Positions 55,850-64,000 of a stretch of DNA of 64,000 nt are shown here, one piece after another. Under the pieces are notes generated by a model that worked only from the letters and a program-made list of their open reading frames with translations, made no database searches and was not told the DNA's origin. The stretch comes from an uncultured Prevotellaceae bacterium. GTDB lineage: Bacteria; Bacteroidota; Bacteroidia; Bacteroidales; Bacteroidaceae. The stretch's first letter is position 1. Every line of letters begins with the position of its first letter. The position numbers and the translations under genes were made by a program. The stretch is from positions 1 through 64,000 of the forward strand of contig ONDM01000001.1 of assembly GCA_900316585.1 (NCBI GenBank), written 5' to 3'.

Positions 55850-57132
55850 CACTGCTGATTCTGATTATCTTCATCGTGATGCTTTGTCTGGCTGTTCCCA
55901 TCGGCTTGGCTGTAGCTGGAACTTCCATTTTACCCTCCCTGATGTCGGATTCCTTCACTGTTTCCGGCGTGTACATCCTTCGTTCCATGCTTGGAGGAGT
56001 GAATCAGACCACACTGCTGGCTATTCCACTTTTCGTCTTTTCGGGGATTATCATGGCACGGGGCAGTGTCTCCAAGAAACTGTTTGATGTATTTGCCTAT
56101 TTCATAGGCGACTATACGGCAGGCATTCCATGTGCCTGTGTGGTTACCTGCCTCTTCTTTGGCGCTATTTCCGGATCTGCCCCAGCTACGGTAGCTGCGG
56201 TGGGAAGCATGACCATTCCGGTGATGCTGGAGATGGGCTATCCGAAGAAATTTGCAGTGGCTTTGGTGGCTGTTGCAGGAGGATTGGGAGTGATTATTCC
56301 ACCGTCCATTCCTTTCATTCTCTATGCACAGACTGCAGGGGTATCAGTTTCAGATATGTTCATAGCTGGTATCGTTCCTGGTATCTTCATCGCTTTCATC
56401 TTGATGGGTTACTCCTGGCTCTACTGCAAGATAAACGGAGAGAACAAGAAAGCCATTCACAAGGTGGTGAATGAGTTGCATCAGAAGAGTTTCTTGAAAG
56501 TGTTGGCAGATTCCGTTTGGGCATTGATAACCCCGGTCATCATTCTGGGGTTCATTTATACAGGAGTGACATCCCCGACAGAAGCTGCAGCGATAGCCGT
56601 GTTCTATTCGCTGGTGATTTCGCTTTTCGTGTACAAGACACTGAAGATAGGGGAGCTGTGGGGCATTTGCGTGGAAGCGGTACGCACTTATGCACCGATT
56701 ATGTTCGTCTTGGCCTCATCGGTAGCCTTTTCCCGTGTCTTGACGCTCATGCACGTTCCTCAGGCACTGTCGACCTGGATTGCGAACGATTTCACCAGCT
56801 TGGTTATCATCCTCTTGGTAATCAATATCATTCTGCTATTTGTGGGTATGGTGCTGGATACCACGCCTGCCATCATCCTGCTGACACCTATCTTACTTCC
56901 CGCTGCAATGGTATTTGGGGTGGACCCCATCCATTTCGGTATCATTATGGTGGTGAACCTGGCTATAGGATTTGTCACGCCACCTATAGGAGTCAATCTG
57001 TTTGTAGCCTCATCGCTTTCGGGCATTCCTATGATGGAGCTCGCCCGTAAGGCTTATACAATGATTATTCTGTTTTTAGTAGCACTGCTGCTGATTACCT
57101 TTATCCCTGCCATTAGCCTATGTCTCGTTTAG
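55846..57132 (+). CDS. dctM: TRAP transporter large permease (DctM)
   Basis: A 428-aa permease with about 12 membrane helices and the characteristic FGAISGSAPATVAAVGSMTIPVMLEMGY block and the late ATGFVTPPIGVNLF-like segment (IGFVTPPIGVNLFVA). It couples sodium entry to substrate uptake. Overlaps the DctP gene by 13 nt. Confidence 0.93.
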   Translation: MTLLILIIFIVMLCLAVPIGLAVAGTSILPSLMSDSFTVSGVYILRSMLGGVNQTTLLAIPLFVFSGIIMARGSVSKKLFDVFAYFIGDYTAGIPCACVVTCLFFGAISGSAPATVAAVGSMTIPVMLEMGYPKKFAVALVAVAGGLGVIIPPSIPFILYAQTAGVSVSDMFIAGIVPGIFIAFILMGYSWLYCKINGENKKAIHKVVNELHQKSFLKVLADSVWALITPVIILGFIYTGVTSPTEAAAIAVFYSLVISLFVYKTLKIGELWGICVEAVRTYAPIMFVLASSVAFSRVLTLMHVPQALSTWIANDFTSLVIILLVINIILLFVGMVLDTTPAIILLTPILLPAAMVFGVDPIHFGIIMVVNLAIGFVTPPIGVNLFVASSLSGIPMMELARKAYTMIILFLVALLLITFIPAISLCLV

Positions 57133-58112
57133 TATATTTTGTAGTAATGGCATTCTGCCTCCTGATTTCATCGTGTGGAAGCAAGGGACACCGGTATGCT
57201 TGGGTTTTGGCCACAGCCAGCCCGGAAAACACGGTTACAGGTATCTTTGCCAACACCTTTGCCCAAAAGGTGGATGAACTTTCAGAAGGGAAACTGAAGC
57301 TGCAGGTCTATCACAACTCCGTGCTTGGTGGTGATGTGGAACTTATAGAATCCTGTCAGAGCGGTGACATTCCTTTTGTGGTTCAGAATACGGCACCAGA
57401 GGTGAGCTATATGCCACGGTTGGCACTGTTTGACCTGCCTTGTGTGTTTGAGGATATGAAGCAACTGCATGCCGTGATGGACGACTCCCTGTTCCGTAGT
57501 AAGGTCAACGCCATTTACGAAGGAGCCGGATTTCATCTGCTAGGCTTGGCCGACCAGCATTTCCGGGTGATGACCTGCAACGTGGATGTGAAATCGTTGG
57601 ACGACTTCAGAGGCATTAAAATCCGCACGATGGAGAATTCCTTCCACATTGCCTTTTGGAACGCTCTAGGGGCAAATCCCACACCGTTGGCTTTCTCTGA
57701 GCTGTATGTAGGCCTGGAACAGCACACCGTGGATGCACAGGAGAACCCATACGAAGTCATCTGCTCCAATGCCTTTTATGAGGTTCAGGATTATGTGATA
57801 CAGACGAACCATCTGCCACATTTGCTGGCTCTAGTGACCAACCATGACTTCTACCTGAAACTTTCACCTGAGGAGAAGGAAATTGTAAATCAGGCTGCTT
57901 CTGAAGCATCAGCTTATGCCAGGGCCCAGGCTGCAGAGCGAGTGTCAGCCCGTATCAAGGAGATTGAAGACTATGGTGTAAAGCTTGTTCCCGTGCCGAC
58001 GGAAATTCATCAAATGATGAAAGACAGGGCATCTGCGTTGTATGAGGACATTCGGAAAGTAGTTGCCGATGATGAACTGTTCAACGCATATGTAAGTGGT
58101 GGAATCAGGTAA
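57120..58112 (+). CDS. dctP: TRAP transporter solute-binding protein (DctP)
   Basis: A 330-aa periplasmic lipoprotein (SSC lipobox) of the DctP type: ATASPENTVTGIFANTFAQKVDELSEGKLKLQVYH, the FRGIKIRTMENSFH strand with the Arg that binds the carboxylate of the ligand, and PLAFSELYVGLEQHTVDAQENP. The conserved Arg shows that the substrate is an organic acid, in line with the AroE-like partner. Last gene of the coupled set. Confidence 0.9.
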   Translation: MSRLVYFVVMAFCLLISSCGSKGHRYAWVLATASPENTVTGIFANTFAQKVDELSEGKLKLQVYHNSVLGGDVELIESCQSGDIPFVVQNTAPEVSYMPRLALFDLPCVFEDMKQLHAVMDDSLFRSKVNAIYEGAGFHLLGLADQHFRVMTCNVDVKSLDDFRGIKIRTMENSFHIAFWNALGANPTPLAFSELYVGLEQHTVDAQENPYEVICSNAFYEVQDYVIQTNHLPHLLALVTNHDFYLKLSPEEKEIVNQAASEASAYARAQAAERVSARIKEIEDYGVKLVPVPTEIHQMMKDRASALYEDIRKVVADDELFNAYVSGGIR

Positions 58113-58179
58113 AATTCAGCTATTTTCCTTGTATCTGATTGATTTCAATAGAAAAAAATTTGTGGGGTTAAGCCATTTT

Positions 58180-58187
58180 TGTAACTT
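58180..58187 (+). promoter_or_regulatory. -7 box of PAP2 gene
   Basis: TAACTTTG after a TTTG element about 20 nt upstream. It excludes the in-frame TTG near 58187 as a start. Confidence 0.6.
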
Positions 58188-58216
58188 TGTCAAAATTTGG
58201 TTTTAATAGTAGTCAG

Positions 58217-58807
58217 ATGTTTGAATTCTTTAAGGTTTTAGATCAGGACCTGCTCCTGTATATTAACGGAAATCACATGGAATTTCTGGACACAGTGATG
58301 TGGTGGCTCTCCAGTAAGTTCCTATGGGTTCCGATGTATCTTTTCATGGTCTACTACCTATTCAAACATTTTGGTAAATGGGCGGCATTGGCATTGGTAG
58401 CTCTGTTCTTCGTCAACTTCGGATTATCCGATTATTTCTCCGGTCATGTCATTCGGAATCTGATAGCACGTCCACGCCCTTCAAATCCTGAGAATATCAT
58501 TTCTCCTTTGATTCACTTGGTGAACAATTATCATGGGGGAGCCTACGGATTCCCATCCAGTCATGCTACGAACTCCATGTCATTGGCACTTCTATATACT
58601 TTGATAGTCAGAAACAAATGGGCAGCGTATCTGTTGTTCACCTGGAGTTTCATCCATTCTTACACCCGCATTTATCTGGGTGTACATTATCCTTCAGACA
58701 TCATTACTGGATGGTGCCTGGGAGCATTGATAGCACTGTTTGTCTATTCTTTATATAGAGGGCTGACAAATCCTCGGATTAAATGGAGTAGCTTAAGGTT
58801 GTTTTAA
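58217..58807 (+). CDS. PAP2-family membrane phosphatase
   Basis: A 196-aa membrane protein with about five helices and the PAP2 active site: the Arg-rich LIARPRPSNP, the PSSHATNSM motif and the SYTRIYLGVHYPSDI motif, which supply Arg, His and Asp for lipid-phosphate or undecaprenyl-pyrophosphate hydrolysis. The active site faces the periplasm. The gene end overlaps the convergent DUF3943 gene by 29 nt. Confidence 0.92.
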   Translation: MFEFFKVLDQDLLLYINGNHMEFLDTVMWWLSSKFLWVPMYLFMVYYLFKHFGKWAALALVALFFVNFGLSDYFSGHVIRNLIARPRPSNPENIISPLIHLVNNYHGGAYGFPSSHATNSMSLALLYTLIVRNKWAAYLLFTWSFIHSYTRIYLGVHYPSDIITGWCLGALIALFVYSLYRGLTNPRIKWSSLRLF

Positions 58808-60365
58808 GCTCGTGGCTGCTGCCTTTCAGGTTCTCGTAATAATCGTAAACACCATTCCGGAAATAATACATGTATTCAAGCTTGAACTTAATGTTCTTGC
58901 TGAGATTGACATGCGCATACAAGGTATTCGTCAAAGAGATAGAATAACCTTTGTCGCCCATGACCGAATTGCTGTGCGTTACCACATGCTTAGGGTCGTA
59001 TCCGTTGAATGTGAAAATCTGCATGAAGTAAAAACGATTTCCTAGAGTAAGGTTTGAATTCACTCTGGCATGGAAGTTTTCACGGATACTATAGCCAGAG
59101 CCAAAATTGTACTTACGTTTAAATTCCGGGAAGAGATCATGAATGCCAGACAGTTTCTCACTGCAATAGTAGTCGGCACTGGCAGAACCCAAAGGCACAG
59201 CACTTAACATCAGCAGATTGCTCATAGGGGTCTTTCCGTTTTTTTCTGCATATAAACCAGCTCCAAAACTGGCAGCCTCGGAAATGACAGGGAGGAAGCC
59301 GGAACGGAGATTACCTTCCTTCTGATAATCTTCCACGTATTTGTAGTTCTGGTAAAAGCCATAATCGATATCCCATCCCTTCTTGCCACTCACCTGTCTG
59401 GAGAAGATTCGTCCGGAGATGTCGAGTATGCCAAAAGTAGGATTCTGGGATGCCAGGTTCATAAGTGCATAGACACTGAATTGATCAAAAGGATGGGTTT
59501 TCCCTCCATCGATGGCATTGAAATGATCACCATATTCCAGTGTCATGTCTAACGCTGGGATGTTCTGGTAATACTTACGACCGAATTCAGGGTGAGTGCT
59601 AAGTTCAGCAATGTAACGGTTACCTATTCCGATTTCAAAATGGTATGGTTTCGGTTCAACACGCTTGCCTTTGCTATTTGGAGTATACCGGAGCATTTCA
59701 CCGGAGAAAAAACGCTTGAAGCCTCTTACAGGATTCAATAAGGTACCGGCTAGTTCATGGAAGACTCGTTCCAGACCACGCTTACTGTTGTCGAACACCA
59801 AATCAGAAGCACGATGAGTTACCTCACCGATGGCAGAGCCTCCGATACCGGTAGCAAAAAGGTCATTGACAGCAGGACGGTTATTTTCACAGAACATTTC
59901 CCATGACCAGCTACCTATGAGTGGGTACAACAGAGAGATGCCATAGCTCATTCCATTGGCACGTGCTGCATTGTAGAACATGGAGCCATGATAGGGATGA
60001 CTGAACATATTGCCAGAGAATGAGTCATCATCCCATTCCCATCCTAGACGGAAATTCCTTTTGATGTCATTCTTTGACACACGAGCCCACTCTCTGTCAC
60101 CAATGAAATAGTCGAAGCTTACAACTAAGGCATTAATGCTCAAATCTTCAGCCAATGCAAGAAATGGCCGAGGTTTTACATGAACTAGAGTGTCAGTCTG
60201 AGAAAGGACTTGCAGACGCATTCTATTTCCTGAGATAGAATCCGTAAATACACTATCAGGACACACCTGAGCAAAGGTGCTAAGGCAATATATAAATAGG
60301 GTTAAGAAAACAGATGTTATCCTCACAACTACATTCAATTTAAATTCGGGTGCAAATTTCGTCAT
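58779..60365 (-). CDS. DUF3943 family outer-membrane-type protein
   Basis: A 528-aa protein with an N-terminal membrane/signal segment (VVRITSVFLTLFIYCLSTFA) and a DUF3943 domain (HPYHGSMFYNAARANGMSYG, later strands such as FHELAGTLLNPVRGFKRF) followed by beta-strand-rich C-terminal half with aromatic ends, ending in STLSYSI-type strand (LKTTLSYSI). It is probably exported and sits in the outer membrane; the role is unknown. The start at 60365 is preferred; a longer start (60383) would add six residues. Convergent with PAP2. Confidence 0.8.
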   Translation of the reverse strand: MTKFAPEFKLNVVVRITSVFLTLFIYCLSTFAQVCPDSVFTDSISGNRMRLQVLSQTDTLVHVKPRPFLALAEDLSINALVVSFDYFIGDREWARVSKNDIKRNFRLGWEWDDDSFSGNMFSHPYHGSMFYNAARANGMSYGISLLYPLIGSWSWEMFCENNRPAVNDLFATGIGGSAIGEVTHRASDLVFDNSKRGLERVFHELAGTLLNPVRGFKRFFSGEMLRYTPNSKGKRVEPKPYHFEIGIGNRYIAELSTHPEFGRKYYQNIPALDMTLEYGDHFNAIDGGKTHPFDQFSVYALMNLASQNPTFGILDISGRIFSRQVSGKKGWDIDYGFYQNYKYVEDYQKEGNLRSGFLPVISEAASFGAGLYAEKNGKTPMSNLLMLSAVPLGSASADYYCSEKLSGIHDLFPEFKRKYNFGSGYSIRENFHARVNSNLTLGNRFYFMQIFTFNGYDPKHVVTHSNSVMGDKGYSISLTNTLYAHVNLSKNIKFKLEYMYYFRNGVYDYYENLKGSSHELKTTLSYSI

Positions 60366-60432
60366 TTTTTCTGATTCCCCCAATGCCTATTTGTAAGGAT
60401 GTTTGTTCTTTTTTCCCCCTTTTATAATAAAA

Positions 60433-60462
60433 TAGAGGCTGATTCTAACGAACCAGCCTCTA
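60433..60462 (-). terminator. Terminator of CobW-like gene
   Basis: TAGAGGCTG and CAGCCTCTA form a 9-bp stem just after the stop; on the minus strand it is followed by TTTTATTATAAA. Confidence 0.8.
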
Positions 60463-60479
60463 CTGCTTTCAAAACAACT

Positions 60480-61772
60480 TTATTCCTCGAGGCATTTATC
60501 GAGTTCAGCGCAAATAGCCTCTTTATCCATCTTTTGACCAATGAATACTAGTTTTTGCATACGGTCACCGTAAACAGGATCCCAATCCTTCTTAACTTGA
60601 GGTTCTTGAATGAAAAGCTGCTCCAGCTCATTCTTTGGCATGGTAGCATACCAGCGACCGGCATTTCTCAAGGTGAACTGACGACCAGCCTGTTCAAATA
60701 CCTGGCAGATGTCATAATCAGTCTTGAAATAGCACATACCTTTGGCACGAATAATGCTTTTAGGCCATTTCTTTGCCACGAATTCATCGAAAAGGCTTAG
60801 GTTGAATGGTTCTCTACGACAGTAGACGAAAGTACCGATTCCATATTCCTCTGCTTCACCTTCATCGTGGTGATGATGGTGGTGATGATGTCCGTGATGG
60901 TGATGTTCGTGTTCATCCTCCTCATCATCGTCATCATCATCGTCGTCATGCTCATGATGGTGGTGATGTTCATGTTCGTCTTCATCCTCATCATGATGGT
61001 GGTGCTCATGCTCATCGTCGTCATCATCGTCGTCATGGTGACCTTCTACTTCCTGAACCCAGGCTGCAGATAAAGCTACCTCATCGAAGTCGAATCCGTG
61101 AGTATTGACGATTTCATCCAAATCTACATCACAATAGTCAGTCTCTATGATTTTTGCTTTTGGCTGGATAGCCTTGATAATTTGTTTCAGGTGATCCAGT
61201 TCCTTTGGATCCACATCACTTGCCTTGTTCAGCAGGATAATGTTACAGAACTCAATCTGCTGGATAACCAGGTTTTCAATGTCCTCTTCATCCAGGTTTG
61301 GCTTCTTCAGACTGTCACCATTTCCGAATTCATCTTTCATGCGAAGGGCATCAACGACTGTGACAATACTGTCAAGTTCAGGTATGCCATTAAGGAGTGA
61401 AGTTGGCATAAGGTCTGGCATGCCACAGATAGTCTGTGCGATAGGACCCGGTTCGCAGATTCCTGAAGCCTCTATGACGATATAGTCGAAACGATGCATT
61501 CCCATGAGGTCATTGAGCTGCTGGACAAGGTCCATTTTCAGTGTGCAGCAGATACAACCGTTCTGAAGGGGTACCAGGCTGTCATCAGTCTGGTTTACAA
61601 TGCCTTCTTTTTGAATCAATGAAGAATCGATGTTCACTTCACCGATATCATTGACAATAACTGCAAACTTAATACCACGCTTGTTGGCCAGGATACGGTT
61701 CAGAAGAGTGGTTTTACCACTTCCCAGGTAACCGGTGAGCAACAAGACAGGCAGATGATCTAATACTTTCAT
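60480..61772 (-). CDS. CobW-family metal-chaperone GTPase with long His/Asp/Glu tract
   Basis: A 430-aa G3E GTPase. GYLGSGKT (14-21) binds GTP; the CICC motif (73-76) in NGCICC is the metal site that passes zinc or cobalt; and the C-terminal CobW_C domain follows from about 315. Residues 243-306 are almost entirely His, Asp and Glu in repeated blocks, a metal-binding store that is much longer than usual. The tract is strongly repetitive at DNA level and could vary in length. Promoter TAATTTTG on the minus strand (61802-61809). It likely delivers zinc under starvation. Confidence 0.92.
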   Translation of the reverse strand: MKVLDHLPVLLLTGYLGSGKTTLLNRILANKRGIKFAVIVNDIGEVNIDSSLIQKEGIVNQTDDSLVPLQNGCICCTLKMDLVQQLNDLMGMHRFDYIVIEASGICEPGPIAQTICGMPDLMPTSLLNGIPELDSIVTVVDALRMKDEFGNGDSLKKPNLDEEDIENLVIQQIEFCNIILLNKASDVDPKELDHLKQIIKAIQPKAKIIETDYCDVDLDEIVNTHGFDFDEVALSAAWVQEVEGHHDDDDDDDEHEHHHHDEDEDEHEHHHHHEHDDDDDDDDEEDEHEHHHHGHHHHHHHHDEGEAEEYGIGTFVYCRREPFNLSLFDEFVAKKWPKSIIRAKGMCYFKTDYDICQVFEQAGRQFTLRNAGRWYATMPKNELEQLFIQEPQVKKDWDPVYGDRMQKLVFIGQKMDKEAICAELDKCLEE

Positions 61773-61848
61773 GATTTTTTATGTCTTTTTATTTCGAGCG
61801 CCAAAATTACATTTAATTTTCCATATCTTACAATTATTATGCCAAAAA

Positions 61849-61880
61849 AAGAGGGTGAACCTAGAAAGATTCACCCTCTT
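61849..61880 (-). terminator. Terminator of GH3 gene
   Basis: AAGAGGGTGAA and TTCACCCTCTT form an 11-bp stem, followed on the minus strand by seven T. Confidence 0.85.
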
Positions 61881-61902
61881 AAAGAATTAATTAAGTTCTG
61901 AA

Positions 61903-64000
61903 TTACTTAATAGCGATTTCCTCAACTGGCTTAGCTGGAAGCAGAGCCTTGTTTGCTGGATAGCTCTGACCCTTAACAACAACAGAACCAGTAGCACGGA
62001 TATCCTCAACGCTTGCACCGATGCGTACAGTGTACTTACCAGCAGCAGTCTCATAAGCAGAAGTTGCCTCGTTGAATGAAGACAGGTAGTAGTTGTTTAC
62101 ACTCATAGTCAAAGTCTGGCTTTCACCTGGCTGCAACTCACGAGTCTTAGCAAATGCCTTCAATTCCAAAGCTGGCTTATCCAAACCACCTGCAGGAGCA
62201 GTTACATACATCTGAGCAGCCTCACGACCAGCAACCTTACCAGTATTCTTGATAGTGATAGTTGCAGTGATGCCACCATCCTTGTTAGTCTTGAAAGTAG
62301 GAGCGCTGTAAGAGAAGGTAGTGTAGCTCAAACCATAACCGAATGGATAAGAAACTTCCTTACCTGCAGTTTCGAAGTAACGGTAACCAACCCAGATACC
62401 CTCTGAATAGTTAGTGTAGTCGATGTCCTTACGAGGCTGCTGGTTACGTGGAGCGAAGAAACCACGTACCTGCTGTGGCTGACCATCGTATGGGAAGTTG
62501 TAAGTAGATGGGTGATCATAGATAGTCAATGGCCAAGTCATAGACAACTTACCAGATGGATTAGCCTTACCAACGAGGATGTCAGCTACAGAGTTACCAA
62601 CTTCCTGACCTGGAGTCCAAGCGCAAAGGATTGCATCTGGATAGTGCTTCCAAGAGTTAGTCTCGATAACACCACCGATATTCAATACAACGTATACCTT
62701 CTTACCAGCCTGATGATAGTAGTTGGATACCTGCATGATCAAAGTACGCTCTGCGTCAGAAAGATCGAAGTCCTCGATTCTTCTATCGTCACCTTCACCA
62801 GCGTTACGGCCGATTACGATAACTGCAGCATCGTTACGGTCAACAGAGTTCTTTACAGCCTGCTTTTCCAATGCAGGATCTGGAATAACTGCAGAACCAA
62901 GCAATACACCACGCATACCAGTAGCACCCATAGCGCTCTTGTCATTTGTCAACTTGATATAGTCCTTGTAGTAGTTAGCGATAGCCTCATCAAGTTTCAG
63001 ACCAGCAGCAGCCAGACCTTCATCGATGTTACGGATATATGGCTTGTTTACATTACCAGAACCAGTACCACCAGCGATTGAGTTATAAGCAGTCAGACCG
63101 AACAAAGCAACATTCTTGATATTCTTCAATGGAAGAGCTTCATTGTCGTTCTTCAGCAATACCATACCCTGAGGAGCAGTCTCACGAACCAATTTAGCAT
63201 GAGCAGTCAGGTCAGGATTATTAGAATACTTGTAACCCTTGAAACGAGGAGTTCTAACGATGTAGCGAAGCATGTTCTTCACGTTGCGATCCAGATCAGC
63301 AACTGCCAATGTGCCATTGTTAACAGCCTCAATAATGCGCTGCTTCTCAGTGTCATCACCTGGTTCCATCAAGTCATTCTGAGCATGTACAGCCTTAACA
63401 GTACCTTCCTTGTTACCCCAGTCGGTCATTACAATACCATTGAAACCCCACTCATCACGAAGGATAGTAGTCAACAGGTCATAATTCTGCTGAGTGAACT
63501 GATCGTTAACCTGGTTGTAAGAAGACATTACAGTCCAAGGGTCAGATTCCTTAACAGTAATCTCAAAGTTACGGAGGTAGATTTCACGAGCAGCACGAGG
63601 ATTAACGTAAGCAATATTCATGTTACGGTTGATTTCCTGGTTGTTGAATGCATAGTGCTTGATAGAAACACCTACATCCTGGCTCTGGATACCACGAACG
63701 TATGCAGCAGCAATCTTACCAGAAAGGATAGGGTCCTCTGAGAAGTACTCGAAGTTACGGCCACAAAGTGGGTTACGATGGATGTTCTGACCTGGAGCCA
63801 GCAATACATCAGCACCATATTCCTTTACCTCGTTACCCATAGCTTTCAATAATTCCTCAACGGTAGGAGCATCAAAAGTACAAGCCAATACAGTTCCTAC
63901 AGGGAAACCAGTACAATAGAAAGTTTTGTCTGTACCTGGACGGGTAGGATTGATACGAAGACCAGCAGGGCCATCAGAAAGAACAGTTGCAGGAATACCC
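61903..64000 (-). CDS. GH3 beta-glucosidase, 5' part outside window
   Basis: Open throughout to the right edge; about 699 residues are seen. The GH3 core is clear: LSDGPAGLR, a KHYAFNNQE block, VMSSYNQVN and NGIVMTDWGNKEG with the catalytic nucleophile Asp. The C-terminal domain includes SYPFGYGLSYTTF and a fibronectin III-like end (AGREAAQMYVTAP). The natural start and signal peptide lie beyond the window. It would release glucose or xylose from oligosaccharides in the periplasm. Confidence 0.94.
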   Translation of the reverse strand, partial: GIPATVLSDGPAGLRINPTRPGTDKTFYCTGFPVGTVLACTFDAPTVEELLKAMGNEVKEYGADVLLAPGQNIHRNPLCGRNFEYFSEDPILSGKIAAAYVRGIQSQDVGVSIKHYAFNNQEINRNMNIAYVNPRAAREIYLRNFEITVKESDPWTVMSSYNQVNDQFTQQNYDLLTTILRDEWGFNGIVMTDWGNKEGTVKAVHAQNDLMEPGDDTEKQRIIEAVNNGTLAVADLDRNVKNMLRYIVRTPRFKGYKYSNNPDLTAHAKLVRETAPQGMVLLKNDNEALPLKNIKNVALFGLTAYNSIAGGTGSGNVNKPYIRNIDEGLAAAGLKLDEAIANYYKDYIKLTNDKSAMGATGMRGVLLGSAVIPDPALEKQAVKNSVDRNDAAVIVIGRNAGEGDDRRIEDFDLSDAERTLIMQVSNYYHQAGKKVYVVLNIGGVIETNSWKHYPDAILCAWTPGQEVGNSVADILVGKANPSGKLSMTWPLTIYDHPSTYNFPYDGQPQQVRGFFAPRNQQPRKDIDYTNYSEGIWVGYRYFETAGKEVSYPFGYGLSYTTFSYSAPTFKTNKDGGITATITIKNTGKVAGREAAQMYVTAPAGGLDKPALELKAFAKTRELQPGESQTLTMSVNNYYLSSFNEATSAYETAAGKYTVRIGASVEDIRATGSVVVKGQSYPANKALLPAKPVEEIAIK

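Noticed and set aside
1-64000. CRISPR array, tRNA, rRNA or classical riboswitch
   Set aside because: No regularly spaced repeats, no cloverleaf with T-loop sequence and no known aptamer core were found on either strand by eye.

Overview
The window is a stretch of chromosome from a Bacteroidales bacterium, most like a gut Prevotella/Segatella or Bacteroides. The reasons are: promoters of the Bacteroidetes type (-7 box TAnnTTTG, -33 TTTGG or TTG) before most genes; SPII-type lipoprotein signals on many secreted enzymes; and typical families of the phylum (HU plus smalltalk protein, DUF3987, DUF5675, DUF3943, DUF4369-TlpA, EFR1, a T9SS-like C-terminus). There are no rRNA or tRNA genes, no CRISPR array and no complete insertion sequence. 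Both ends cut a gene: a transposase tail at the left and a GH3 beta-glucosidase at the right.

Layout. 1-6300: transposase remnant, CDP-alcohol phosphatidyltransferase, then a leftward cluster of iron alcohol dehydrogenase, lipoprotein esterase, double-cupin lipoprotein and a frameshifted CE1 esterase. 6900-9731: an AT-rich two-gene cassette (membrane protein plus PD-(D/E)xK/DUF2971 protein), a plausible defence pair. 9800-19083: two divergent modules, a leftward one (unknown protein, DUF3987, CHC2/Toprim primase-like, DUF5675, M15 peptidase) and a rightward one (Bro-N/Fic fusion, AAA_14/DUF4143 ATPase, HU protein, smalltalk, small membrane protein), separated by a 0.7-kb AT-rich repeat region. 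20375-27022: an AT-rich LlaJI-like restriction-modification operon whose nuclease carries a C-terminal LexA/UmuD-like S24 domain, followed by a membrane/coiled-coil gene bounded by a duplicated Nudix gene start. 28-34 kb: Nudix, immunity-like and very small genes, a WecB-like protein with an altered active site, two lipoprotein hydrolases and a Tat-signal EFR1 protein facing an AraC regulator.

35440-41245 holds the most striking system: four co-directional, nearly contiguous genes encoding a TIR/DUF4062-like TPR protein, a two-TM RCK/RyR protein resembling CASTOR/POLLUX channels, a soluble paralogue of its C-terminal half with a RyR domain, and a STAS-kinase fusion whose Brenner motif reads HGN instead of HGD. 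Such a set suggests ligand (nucleotide-derivative) sensing linked to a membrane effector and a partner-switch; function is not known. Downstream lie two candidate structured non-coding RNAs.

42-64 kb is mostly ordinary: YccF cluster, TlpA-like thiol protein, lactate permease with VanX-like dipeptidase, a lone SIR2-like protein, PepD, SGNH hydrolase, DUF1593 lipoprotein, IMPase, ArsR, an AroE/YdiB-like dehydrogenase translationally coupled to a full TRAP transporter, PAP2, DUF3943, a His/Asp-rich CobW GTPase and GH3.

Across the window, seven or more very short intergenic transcription units share one design: their own -7 box, 65-115 nt of variable sequence, and a terminator hairpin with the apical core TGTT-GNRA-AACA. 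They look like a dispersed small-RNA family. All functional statements are from reading the sequence; no database search was run.
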